From Candidatus Gastranaerophilales bacterium (GTDB lineage Bacteria; Cyanobacteriota; Vampirovibrionia; Gastranaerophilales; Gastranaerophilaceae), in NCBI GenBank assembly GCA_944325735.1, contig CALVBI010000003.1, positions 273,051-337,050 of the forward strand: 64,000 nucleotides of DNA. Reading direction: 5' to 3'. The position numbers and the translations under genes are program-made. This document shows positions 51,438 to 59,328 of this stretch, in pieces (within the stretch, counting starts at the first letter, position 1; each line of letters begins with the position of its first letter). The notes under the pieces are model-generated. The model made no database searches and was not told where the DNA came from. It saw nothing but the letters and a program-made list of their open reading frames with translations.

Positions 51438-51988
51438 AAGCCATGTCCTGTTAAATTAAGATTTTTTGCTCTTACTCTAATAGCAAGAGTTGAAACTCCA
51501 AAATGTTGTGCTAAGCCAACTATACTTTTATTACCATTTTCAATTTGTGATAAAAATTCTGATTTTGGCATAAGTAATTCCCCTGCAAAATTATTAGCTT
51601 GATATTCAATAGAATTATTATCAATACCCCTAAAAAATATTTTATCTTCAAATAGACTATCTTGATTTTTGTGCAAACAATAGTGTGCTATTTCATGAGC
51701 AATTGTAAAATGTTGTCTTTCTCTACTATGACGTCTTTCAACAATAATGGTATTATTATCTAAATCTAGAATACCAGAAATATCATTAGATAATTCCCTT
51801 TCTTCTAATCGTAAATTTAGACGGTCTAAGATTAAATTTAAATTTATTGGATATTGAATATTGTCAAATTGCCTAAGCAAATCTTCAGCATTTGTAATAT
51901 TATAATTTGCAAGTTCTTCATCTAAATGTTCAAAAAGATTTAGCATATCATTTGGTCTATTCATTTGTCGAGTTTTTTTAATAGCCAT
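51434..51988 (-). CDS. ImmA/IrrE family metallopeptidase
   Basis: 184 aa. The HEIAHYCLH zinc site (HExxH) is followed by the downstream NNFAGELLMP motif with the third ligand. Characterised members cleave repressors on phages and mobile elements (ImmA with ImmR) or respond to DNA damage (IrrE). Here it lies between a membrane protein and a Beta-family protein rather than next to the XRE repressor. Coupled to the Beta gene by a 4-nt overlap and 1 bp from the membrane gene. Confidence 0.9.
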   Translation of the reverse strand: MAIKKTRQMNRPNDMLNLFEHLDEELANYNITNAEDLLRQFDNIQYPINLNLILDRLNLRLEERELSNDISGILDLDNNTIIVERRHSRERQHFTIAHEIAHYCLHKNQDSLFEDKIFFRGIDNNSIEYQANNFAGELLMPKSEFLSQIENGNKSIVGLAQHFGVSTLAIRVRAKNLNLTGHGL

Positions 51989-51989
51989 C

Positions 51990-52673
51990 TTAGTTTTCTC
52001 CAGCTTCTTGATTTGGAATATTTATCTCTTCAAAAACTATATTGTTACTTAGAGATTGAGTTATATTATCAAAACTTTCTCTTAAATTGCCTTGTTCATC
52101 AAGGATACTATCTAATTGTTCATGTATACGCTCATTATCTTCTAGCAGTCCTGAAATATCCCCTTCATTTTTTTCTGTATTGAATACTTCTTCGACAATT
52201 GGTTTAATTTCAACCGTCTGTAAGTATTGTTTAAACATTTCTTTTAAAACTAATTCTCCATGCTTAGAATGTATATAATCAACTAAAGCCTCATTTATAT
52301 CTCTTCTATAAGAAAATTTTATATATATAAACCCTGAAATAGCTAATATTGCAAATGCTCCAATTAAAAATTGAATTAACATTTCATAAAAACTAATCAG
52401 TCTTTCGATAACAAAGTCTGCAGTATATAACTTATTTTGTGATATCATTAAGTTTAAAATTTTAATATCATGTTCTGATAATTTGTTTATATCAAAAATT
52501 GTCGCATCTCTTATTATATCTGACCAACAAGGCATTAAAAGTTTAAGTCCTATGAAAACACCTATTAAACATAATGCAATATTAATAAAACATCGCAAAA
52601 AAAATCGCCAAATGTGTCCAGAATCTTTATAAATAAAATTGTTATTATTAATAGTCATACTTTTCTCTTTCAA
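51990..52673 (-). CDS. Membrane protein with cytoplasmic helical tail, 227 aa
   Basis: Two membrane spans (about residues 24-47 and 95-117) separated by an extracytoplasmic loop, then a long charged, mainly acidic helical tail (120-227) with many Glu/Asp/Asn. Not a family I recognise. First gene of the three-gene operon with the ImmA/IrrE peptidase and the Beta protein; the topology (anchor plus cytoplasmic tail) would suit a sensor or effector subunit. Confidence 0.7.
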   Translation of the reverse strand: MKEKSMTINNNNFIYKDSGHIWRFFLRCFINIALCLIGVFIGLKLLMPCWSDIIRDATIFDINKLSEHDIKILNLMISQNKLYTADFVIERLISFYEMLIQFLIGAFAILAISGFIYIKFSYRRDINEALVDYIHSKHGELVLKEMFKQYLQTVEIKPIVEEVFNTEKNEGDISGLLEDNERIHEQLDSILDEQGNLRESFDNITQSLSNNIVFEEINIPNQEAGEN

Positions 52674-52730
52674 TAATAGTGTATCACGAAAAATATTTAG
52701 TATGCGTGTTTGTGTATTAATTTTAATACT

Positions 52731-52751
52731 TGGTAGCTTGTTGGCTCATAA
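52731..52751 (+). repeat. Degenerate att-like copy of the tRNA D-arm/anticodon segment
   Basis: TGGTAGCTTGTTGGCTCATAA differs from the true TGGTAGCTCGTCGGGCTCATAA by two substitutions and one gap; it is followed at 22 bp by the second copy of the 46-bp repeat. Confidence 0.6.
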
Positions 52752-52772
52752 GGGGCTTTTTAGATTTACTTA

Positions 52773-52818
52773 CTTGCTTGATATAATAAGTGTTATTGGT
52801 ATTTATAGAATACTTAAT
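52773..52818 (+). repeat. 46-bp direct repeat near right end of element
   Basis: Identical copy of 45128-45173. Confidence 0.85.
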
Positions 52819-52972
52819 ATTATATTTATAACTAAATACAAATTTTATCTTCAATGACAGGTTTGTTTCCCTTGCTGAAACTATCCTAAAAACATCCCAA
52901 CCCGCCGTACTTACAATTATCCCTATAATAATTGTAGGGAAGATGAATTTTTAAACAAAAAAATCAGGGGAC

Positions 52973-53002
52973 TTGATTTTTATTTTTTACGGAGCATAAT
53001 AT
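52973..53002 (+). promoter_or_regulatory. Element-derived promoter of the rebuilt tRNA-fMet gene
   Basis: TTGATT, 18 bp, TAATAT, 39 bp before the tRNA. Since everything upstream of 53030 belongs to the element, initiator tRNA synthesis appears to depend on this promoter. Confidence 0.5.
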
Positions 53003-53029
53003 AAGTATCAAGTGAGTTTGAGCTTGTTA

Positions 53030-53118
<89 letters not shown>

Positions 53119-53126
53119 ATTAATAT

Positions 53127-53165
53127 AAGTGGCTTTTAGAGGTTTTCTAAAAGTCACTTTTTTAG
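53127..53165 (+). terminator. Terminator of tRNA-fMet
   Basis: AAGTGGCTTTTAGA and TCTAAAAGTCACTT pair over 14 bp (one G-T), 5-nt loop, then TTTTTT. Confidence 0.85.
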
Positions 53166-53171
53166 TTTTTG

Positions 53172-53191
53172 CAACACATTTCACTACACAT
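53172..53191 (+). repeat. Left boundary repeat of the second element
   Basis: CAACACATTTCACTACACAT matches 63977-63996 at 19 of 20 bases in direct orientation, 10.8 kb apart. Confidence 0.65.
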
Positions 53192-53284
53192 TGGAATAAA
53201 AAAGTTGAAAACTCTCTCACTGATTGAATAAGAAGTGTAACAAATTTTTATAGCATAAATTTTGTAGTTTTTAATTATTCGAAT

Positions 53285-53460
53285 ATATTTTACCACCCCA
53301 TACAGCCCGTTCAAGTGTATTATACGTTTTCTTAGTCGTGGGCACAAATTTTCGGTTAAGAGATTTTTCTCGGCGTCAAAACCACCGAGGTTGATTACAA
53401 AGAATGAGAGCATTCTCTGGTTAATGATGAAATATATTATGGTAGCTAGGTATAAAATTA
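53285..53460 (-). ncRNA. Conserved structured noncoding sequence 3' of the XRE gene (element B copy)
   Basis: Reverse-complement counterpart of 49502-49672, beginning 15 nt after the XRE stop on the minus strand. Keeps the same three hairpins, with some changes that preserve pairing (CUCGG...CCGAG in place of UCGG...CCGA), and the same GGGCTGTATGGGGTGG end. A 101-aa open frame over this stretch has no counterpart in the other copy. Confidence 0.55.
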
Positions 53461-53475
53461 CCCTCACAGAATAAA

Positions 53476-53793
53476 CTAATAATCTAATGCCATGACAATT
53501 TTATAAACAGTTTTTAACAAATTAGGGTTATTTTTTAATCTTTTAATGATATCATCTAATGAATTTTCATTTGTCACATCAGCATATTTAAAATCAAACA
53601 ATACACTGGGAGGAATATCAAGAGCAATACATATTTCTTCCAATGTTTCAGCAGAAACAAAATTATTACCTAACTCAATTTGGCTTAAACTTTTAGCAGA
53701 CATATTTATTTTTTCTGCCAACATTTCTTGAGTTAATGAACGACTAATTCTGATTTCACGGATACGATTACCTAAATTTTTCTTAATGCTCAT
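53476..53793 (-). CDS. XRE-family transcriptional regulator (element B)
   Basis: 105 aa. Helix-turn-helix at about 8-62 (GNRIREIRISRSLTQEMLAE, SLSQIELGNNF) and a helical C-terminal extension (DDIIKRLKNNPNLL), the same design as the 107-aa regulator in the first element but well diverged from it. Divergent from the 94-aa gene; a perfect inverted repeat lies between them. Confidence 0.9.
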   Translation of the reverse strand: MSIKKNLGNRIREIRISRSLTQEMLAEKINMSAKSLSQIELGNNFVSAETLEEICIALDIPPSVLFDFKYADVTNENSLDDIIKRLKNNPNLLKTVYKIVMALDY

Positions 53794-53835
53794 ATTATCA
53801 TCTTAATATATTTAGAATAGGAGTGACACACATTG

Positions 53836-53856
53836 ACAATAGGAAAAATCTATTGT
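53836..53856. promoter_or_regulatory. Operator-like inverted repeat between XRE and the 94-aa gene
   Basis: ACAATAG-GAAAAAT-CTATTGT, a perfect 7-bp inverted repeat with 7-bp spacer midway between two divergent genes; the expected site for the XRE protein. Confidence 0.6.
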
Positions 53857-53891
53857 AAATTGAATTATAGAATTTATAATAGGAGTTTAAA

Positions 53892-54176
53892 GTGAGTATT
53901 AAATCAGAAATTGAAGAATTTGTGTCGTCAATGAATTTCAAAGATGAAATATCTACAAATGCATTTAAAACACAGCTAAGTAAAAAATATGGCAGACCAA
54001 AAAGTTGCTATATTCCTTCCGATTATTGTCATAATCGTACAAATTATGGAATTAATTATGATACTCAACCACACTATTTTCTTTATATTAAACGGGGATT
54101 ATACCAATATGTTGGTAAAGATTATTCTTATACTGGAGAGATAGAACACAAACCAAAAAATAACAAAGGATTGTAA
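53892..54176 (+). CDS. Conserved 94-aa protein, paralogue of the 48.0-kb gene
   Basis: GTG start with TAGGAG 6 nt upstream. It shares with the first copy YIPSDYCHNRTNYGINYDTQ, PHYFLYIKRG and YVGKDY, about 60 percent identity by eye over the C-terminal two thirds. Divergent from its XRE regulator. The partner gene differs between elements (DNA glycosylase there, secreted PDZ protein here), so it can act with more than one partner or alone. Confidence 0.75.
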   Translation: MSIKSEIEEFVSSMNFKDEISTNAFKTQLSKKYGRPKSCYIPSDYCHNRTNYGINYDTQPHYFLYIKRGLYQYVGKDYSYTGEIEHKPKNNKGL

Positions 54177-54219
54177 TCATTCCTCTTTGTGTTACAAATA
54201 TTGCAAAGGTACAAATATT

Positions 54220-55089
54220 ATGAAAAAATTTTATATTAGTTTATTTATATGTTTAAGTACAGCATTAATTGTTAAAGCTAATGATATCCCTAATGCCGGT
54301 TTAGGAATTATATTACAAAAGATAAATAACCAAATATTAGTCAAAAAAGTTATACAGAACAGCGATATGGGTATAAATGGTCTATGGGGAGGAGATGTAA
54401 TTACAGAAATAGATGGGATTTCTACCGAGAATTTATCTTTAGAAGAAGTAAAATCAAAACTCAAAGGGGCAAAAGGTAGTAAAGTTACCATAAAATTTTT
54501 ACGAGAAGAAGAATACGAGAACTTTTGGGGTAAAAAGAAAACACAGTTTGTGCCATATCAAATAACCCTAACAAGGAATTACGAGATTGATAGTGATTTT
54601 CCTGTAAGAGTATTTAAGAATGGTAACCAGTACAATATAAAAATGAACTATCAAAATCAAAAATTAAACTGTAAAACTGTTTATCGAAAAATCAAAAATC
54701 AATATAACAGGGAACTGAGATGTTCCGATTGGAATGGTCAACACCTAGAAAATACATTAAATTTACCTACAGAATTCTGGATAAACCTTGATAATTTGAT
54801 ATTTACTAAATATAACGAATATGCTTTATGGCATGATAGTCCAGCTTCAATTGTTAAAAATAAAAATGAATTAATAATAGCGAAAACAAGCACAGAAATT
54901 GGGAAGAAAGCTTGCTTAGAAAAAGGCGGTAAATACTCTTATGATGTAGTGACTGGTTGTACAAACTGTAGTTATACTCTAGATTGGACCAAAGATATGA
55001 CTAAAAAGGAAAAAGAGGACTATTTCAGAGCTAAAGATTTTGAAGAAGAATATAAAAATTATCTAAGACATAAATGGCAGTATCCATAA
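54220..55089 (+). CDS. Secreted PDZ-domain protein
   Basis: 289 aa from MKKFYISLFICLSTALIVKA (signal peptide). A PDZ domain covers about 22-115, with GLGIILQKI, GLWGGDVITEIDGIST and the SLEEVKSKLKGAKGSKVTIKF helix and strand typical of tail-specific/HtrA-type PDZ. The rest has several Cys and no protease motif. It is probably a periplasmic or surface binding protein. The context, directly behind the 94-aa gene on a mobile element, is unusual. Confidence 0.75.
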   Translation: MKKFYISLFICLSTALIVKANDIPNAGLGIILQKINNQILVKKVIQNSDMGINGLWGGDVITEIDGISTENLSLEEVKSKLKGAKGSKVTIKFLREEEYENFWGKKKTQFVPYQITLTRNYEIDSDFPVRVFKNGNQYNIKMNYQNQKLNCKTVYRKIKNQYNRELRCSDWNGQHLENTLNLPTEFWINLDNLIFTKYNEYALWHDSPASIVKNKNELIIAKTSTEIGKKACLEKGGKYSYDVVTGCTNCSYTLDWTKDMTKKEKEDYFRAKDFEEEYKNYLRHKWQYP

Positions 55090-55158
55090 AGGAAACTTAT
55101 AAGGATATAAATTATTATAATACCCTATATATAAAACAATACATGAACAGTATTTTAA

Positions 55159-55317
55159 ATAAATCCTCCCGATGAATATATTGAAATATATGATATCAAA
55201 AATTTTGAAATGTACTCAAGCCATAAAAACTCATGGAGAAATCTTGCTGTTTTGGGAGAGAAATCCAAAATTTTTGTAAAAAATAATTGTGAAAATAAAC
55301 ATCAATCCCTTATCTGA
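55159..55317 (+). pseudogene. Possible remnant of a lost coding sequence
   Basis: A 52-codon frame without start codon or ribosome site reads like protein (PDEYIEIYDIKNFEMYSSHK..., ending at TGA 55315). No homologue in the window. Could be the end of a gene cut by recombination. Confidence 0.3.
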
Positions 55318-55725
55318 TAAAGTTTTTAGCTAATTTGGCAACACATTTTGTGTCGTTTGTAAAATTTTATTAAGCTTTATATTACATCCAACATATTATG
55401 CCTACTCAATAATTAGATTATTTTCACAAGTTGCCTTCGGGTATTTCACCCCTTGACGAATCATTTTAAAATTGTTAAGATGTGACTACAAATTGTAGAT
55501 TGAAAACTGAATATTAGATTTTGGGTATTTCCCTTACTTAAATACCACCCAGCCGTAGACTTCATGCTAGGTAATAAAACAGAAGTCACTCCTATAGAGA
55601 GGTTTTTAAGTATAAATAGAATTTTCGCCCACTAATATTTAGTTTAAATATAAAAATAATTAAAGCTTCTCTATCGGAACTTAGTTGTTACTACTCGGGC
55701 GATATAAAAGAGAGGAGAGTTTTTT
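55318..55725. other. Noncoding stretch before the replication module
   Basis: 408 bp with no supported gene. It contains GCAACACATT near 55344, matching the first half of the element boundary repeat, and a GC-richer patch near 55545-55600. GAGAGGAG at about 55713 is the ribosome site of the next gene. Confidence 0.4.
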
Positions 55726-55989
55726 ATGCAAAATAGAATGCCACCAAATCGTTTAAGAATGCTTGAAACAATGGAAGACATTAGACAAAACTGCAAAGGC
55801 AGAATATATGCCAATATGTTTACAGTTAAAGAATTTGCAGAAACTTTTAAAATTGGTATCAATACCGTTTACAAGCTATGTAAGACTAAAGATTTTCCGG
55901 TCATTCAAATCGGCGGGAAGAAATACATACTTGCAAATGACTTTAACGAATGGGTTATGAGACATGTCGGAAAGGTAATAGAACTATGA
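55726..55989 (+). CDS. Excisionase-family/helix-turn-helix protein
   Basis: 87 aa. An N-terminal extension is followed by a MerR/AlpA-type winged helix (about 30-80): FTVKEFAETFKIGINTVYKL, then FPVIQIGGKKYILANDFNEW. Such proteins control excision or replication of mobile elements. GAGAGGAG precedes the ATG. Stop overlaps the next start by 4 nt (ATGA), so the three genes to 56938 form a coupled operon. Confidence 0.85.
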   Translation: MQNRMPPNRLRMLETMEDIRQNCKGRIYANMFTVKEFAETFKIGINTVYKLCKTKDFPVIQIGGKKYILANDFNEWVMRHVGKVIEL

Positions 55990-56387
55990 TGAATGGAAAT
56001 TATTACCACAGAACACACAAAAATCATAAACCCAATATGCGAGGAAAGGTTGACCATGAAGACAACCCAGCTAATTTATTCAGTATTCAAAATACAGATA
56101 GAGAAATCAAATGGGTATATTCAGCAGAAGTGTCAGATAAAAGTCATATTGGCTATCATCAAGTTATTTACGCACTTGCCAATCATTTACTTATTTATTC
56201 CGTTGTAAAAATAAAGGAATGGCTAGATAAAGATAAAACTTTTAACAGCTTATTAAAAGAAGATAATCTCGGAAGAAAATATATAATTTACAGCGATTAC
56301 AAAAAATGGGCTATCGCCAATAGCAAAAAATTAAGATTAACTACCAGACAAATAAAGGAGATTAAAGAATGGATATTAAATTTATAA
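55986..56387 (+). CDS. Hypothetical replication-module protein, 133 aa
   Basis: Starts MMNGNYYHRTHKNHKPNM at the ATGA overlap with the upstream stop and overlaps the HUH gene by 19 nt. Basic ends and a helical middle (YHQVIYALANHLLIYSVV). No motif that I recognise; the tight coupling suggests a role in replication or mobilisation. It may be the N-terminal half of a replication protein split from the next ORF. Confidence 0.6.
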   Translation: MMNGNYYHRTHKNHKPNMRGKVDHEDNPANLFSIQNTDREIKWVYSAEVSDKSHIGYHQVIYALANHLLIYSVVKIKEWLDKDKTFNSLLKEDNLGRKYIIYSDYKKWAIANSKKLRLTTRQIKEIKEWILNL

Positions 56388-56938
56388 ATATAGAACACTC
56401 AATCAAATTTAAAACAATGGGGGATGCCGTAAAAGAAGCAAACCGTTTAAAAATGGTTATGGATAGATTTGCCAAAAGAGTAAACCTGCCTTTTGCCTGC
56501 ATATTTTGTGTAAGCAATTTAAGTTTAAGATTTGGCGAATATGTAATGTTTCATAATGGCAGAAAAGGACGCCCCATCAGAAAACCAGTTTCTAAACTTA
56601 AACTTTTTGAACCGCCAGAAACAGTAATGCCACACTTGCACATCATAATTGTTTATACAGGTCAAGAAAAAAGAATATCGAACAAAATTGTTGAAAGCAT
56701 AACTAAAAAATATGGCGCAGAAGCATCTCGAGCTTATGATATAACTACTCAAAACCCAATATATTTCTTACAATATGCGGTTAGGCAATCTGCAACATTC
56801 AGATTTGTAAATGATTATACTAATACAATTGATTTTGATTTAAAGAAAATGAGTAAAGTTTTAACCAAGCAAAAAGAAGGTCTTTATTTTCACAATAATA
56901 ACAGGAATGATAGTCGCTTTAGGCTACCTGCGGATTAA
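56369..56938 (+). CDS. HUH-type rolling-circle replication initiator/relaxase-like protein
   Basis: 189 aa. MPHLHIIIVY fits the HUHUUU metal motif of rolling-circle Rep proteins, and IYFLQYAVRQ fits motif 3 (catalytic Tyr with YxxQY-like spacing). The region LPFACIFCVSNLSL could be motif 1. It would nick at an origin, then restart replication. It is preceded by an excisionase-like gene and followed by 547 bp without genes where an origin could lie. Assignment is by motif only. Confidence 0.55.
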   Translation: MDIKFINIEHSIKFKTMGDAVKEANRLKMVMDRFAKRVNLPFACIFCVSNLSLRFGEYVMFHNGRKGRPIRKPVSKLKLFEPPETVMPHLHIIIVYTGQEKRISNKIVESITKKYGAEASRAYDITTQNPIYFLQYAVRQSATFRFVNDYTNTIDFDLKKMSKVLTKQKEGLYFHNNNRNDSRFRLPAD

Positions 56939-57485
56939 ATTTAAAGCAAATGTAAAAATACATGTGTAATTATTAATGGATAGAGTAAAAGCATATGAGT
57001 AAGAATAGATTACCCGATATTGTTATTAGTTGATAATAAAAACATATAAAATTTGTATTTGAAACCTGCTCATAGACAATCCCTCTATAGCTCAATAATA
57101 ACGGCACTTAATAAGTAAATTTCAACTAATTTACCTAAAAATCATATTAGTTTCATTGGCGATATATACTAATTTGCACAATTCAGCATAAGTGGTTAAT
57201 AAGCTAATGATGAAATGTTCAACCGCCGAGAGGTATTATTCCATATAAAATTACAAACTCTCAAAATTTATTCAGAAAATGCGTGTATAAAAATCATCAA
57301 CTTTACAGAAATTGATTAAGAAATGTCTTTAAATAGGTTATAGCCTAAAACAACACATTGAAAGTATTTGAAATGTTTTGATTTAGAGTTGATTTTTTAA
57401 TTTTCCAATAAATATTTGCTGAAGTCTTTACAATCAAATATCAATATCCAATAATGCAAAAGTCACAACAAAAGGAGATAAAACG
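56939..57485. other. 547-bp gene-free region after the HUH gene
   Basis: No supported ORF. AT-rich with a GC-richer patch (ACCGCCGAGAGG near 57221). A candidate location for the replication or transfer origin, by position only. Confidence 0.35.
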
Positions 57486-58067
57486 ATGACTACAACAGGA
57501 TTTAACTTTGCTTACATCAGGGTAAGCACAGAAGAACAAAACTTTGAAAGTCAAATGGAAGCAATGAAAGATTTAGAATTTGCAAAAATTTTTACCGAAA
57601 AACGAAGTGCAAAAGATACCAATCGTCCAGAACTTCAAAATATGCTTGATTATGTTAGAGAAGGAGACACTGTTTATGTTAAAGATTTTTCAAGACTTGC
57701 AAGAAGTACAAAAGATTTACTCAATATTATAGATATTCTTGAAACTAAAAAAGTAAAACTTGTAAGTATAAAAGAAAAATTAGATACAAGCACACCTGCA
57801 GGCAAGTTAATGGTTACAATGCTTGGAGCAATTTATGAATTTGAACGAGCAAATCTTTTAGAACGCCAAAAAGATGGGATTGCAGCTGCAAAAAAAGAAG
57901 GTAAATACAAAGGTCGAAAGAAAATTAAAAAACCTGATAACTGGCAAGAGATTTATAACGATTGGTCTTGTCGCAAAATTACTGCAAAAAAGGCGTGTGA
58001 ATTATTAAAACTAAAAACTAATACGTTCTACAATTTTGTAAAAGATGAAAGAAAGGAAATCGCATAA
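57486..58067 (+). CDS. Small serine recombinase (element B)
   Basis: 193 aa. Catalytic serine in AYIRVSTEEQNFESQ, DFSRLARSTKDLL, and YEFERANLLERQKDGI helix, C-terminal helix-turn-helix. Clearly homologous to the 46.5-kb recombinase. Its stop overlaps the ATG of the tyrosine integrase (TAATG). GGAG 8 nt upstream. Confidence 0.92.
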   Translation: MTTTGFNFAYIRVSTEEQNFESQMEAMKDLEFAKIFTEKRSAKDTNRPELQNMLDYVREGDTVYVKDFSRLARSTKDLLNIIDILETKKVKLVSIKEKLDTSTPAGKLMVTMLGAIYEFERANLLERQKDGIAAAKKEGKYKGRKKIKKPDNWQEIYNDWSCRKITAKKACELLKLKTNTFYNFVKDERKEIA

Positions 58068-59257
58068 TGGCAAAAAGAAGAAGTAATGGAGAAGGTAGCG
58101 TTTTTAAAGAATCGCGAAGCGGAAAATGGATTGCGAAATTTCAAATAGGTTATGACGTTAAAGGCAACAGAGTTTTTAAATCTTGCAGGGCAAAAACCGA
58201 AAAAGAAGCAAGACTACTCTTAAAAGATTTAATGGAAAAACATCATGCAGGAATTGATATAAGTTCAAAGAGTATTAAGGTTGGAGAGTATTTTGAAAAA
58301 TGGTTTTATGGAACTGCAATCTATGGATTAAGAGAATCAACAAGTCAAAGTTATGAGATGATTATTCGTAGACATATAATACCACATCTAGGGAATATTC
58401 CATTAGTAAATTTAACAGGAGATGATATTCAGACCTTTTATAATTATCTCTACCGCTATGGGAAATTAACAGGGAAAGGAGGTTTATCAAAAAAAACTGT
58501 TGAAAATATACATCTAGTTATGAGTAGTTGCCTTAATTTTGCACTAAAAAGAGGAGAAATTATTAGAAATCCATTATCAACAGTAAAATTAATACGCGAA
58601 GGTAAAAAAGAAATAGAGGTCTTTACTAGAGAAGAACAAGAACGAATTATGGAAGAATGTTCTAAACATTATTATGGTATGGCTATTAAATTTGACTTTT
58701 TCACTGGACTTAGAGCTGGAGAATTACTTGGTTTGACTTGGGATTGTGTAAATTTTGATAGAAATACCGTAAGAATAAATAAACAGGTGCAAAGGAATAA
58801 AAATTTTAGTAAAAATACTTACACAAAAACAATTTTAGGTTTTGTATATAATACTAAAACTAAAACTTCTAATCGTGTTGTTAGTGTTTTGCCAGCAATA
58901 ATGAATGAATTAGCTCAATATAAAATACAACAAGATATGACCAAAAAGAAATTAGGACAGGACTATTACAGTAAACTCAACCTTGTATTTCCACGTCAGG
59001 ACGGATATTTTACAGATACAGGAACTTTTTTAGATGCCTTTAGCAGAATCCAAAGGAAATTAGAAATTCCACACAGGAATGTTCATGCAATGCGGCATAC
59101 ATTTGCCACAAGGGCATTAGAAAGTGGAATTTTACCAATAGTAGTATCAAGACTACTCGGACACGCAAGTATTCAAATAACACTAGACATATACGGGCAT
59201 GTAATCCCCGACTTCGCGGAACAGGAATTGGAGAAGTTGAATGAAATTTATCAATAA
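58067..59257 (+). CDS. Tyrosine-type integrase (element B)
   Basis: 396 aa. N-terminal MAKRRSNGEGSVFKE arm-binding domain, core-binding domain, catalytic residues in FTGLRAGELLGLTW, HAMRHTFATRAL and LDIYGHVIPDFAEQ. Homologous to, but distinct from, the first integrase. It sits in the middle of the proposed element, about 4.7 kb from the right boundary, so the ABC-3C genes may be a later cargo addition. Confidence 0.93.
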   Translation: MAKRRSNGEGSVFKESRSGKWIAKFQIGYDVKGNRVFKSCRAKTEKEARLLLKDLMEKHHAGIDISSKSIKVGEYFEKWFYGTAIYGLRESTSQSYEMIIRRHIIPHLGNIPLVNLTGDDIQTFYNYLYRYGKLTGKGGLSKKTVENIHLVMSSCLNFALKRGEIIRNPLSTVKLIREGKKEIEVFTREEQERIMEECSKHYYGMAIKFDFFTGLRAGELLGLTWDCVNFDRNTVRINKQVQRNKNFSKNTYTKTILGFVYNTKTKTSNRVVSVLPAIMNELAQYKIQQDMTKKKLGQDYYSKLNLVFPRQDGYFTDTGTFLDAFSRIQRKLEIPHRNVHAMRHTFATRALESGILPIVVSRLLGHASIQITLDIYGHVIPDFAEQELEKLNEIYQ

Positions 59258-59328
59258 ATTAATACATCTTAATATTATTCATATTCTTTATGTATACATG
59301 ATAAGATTACCATGGAGGTATGTAACTT

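Noticed and set aside
53162..53467. 101-aa open frame on the minus strand
   Set aside because: It covers the conserved noncoding sequence; the matching region at 49.5 kb does not keep this frame, so the conservation is at RNA/DNA level.
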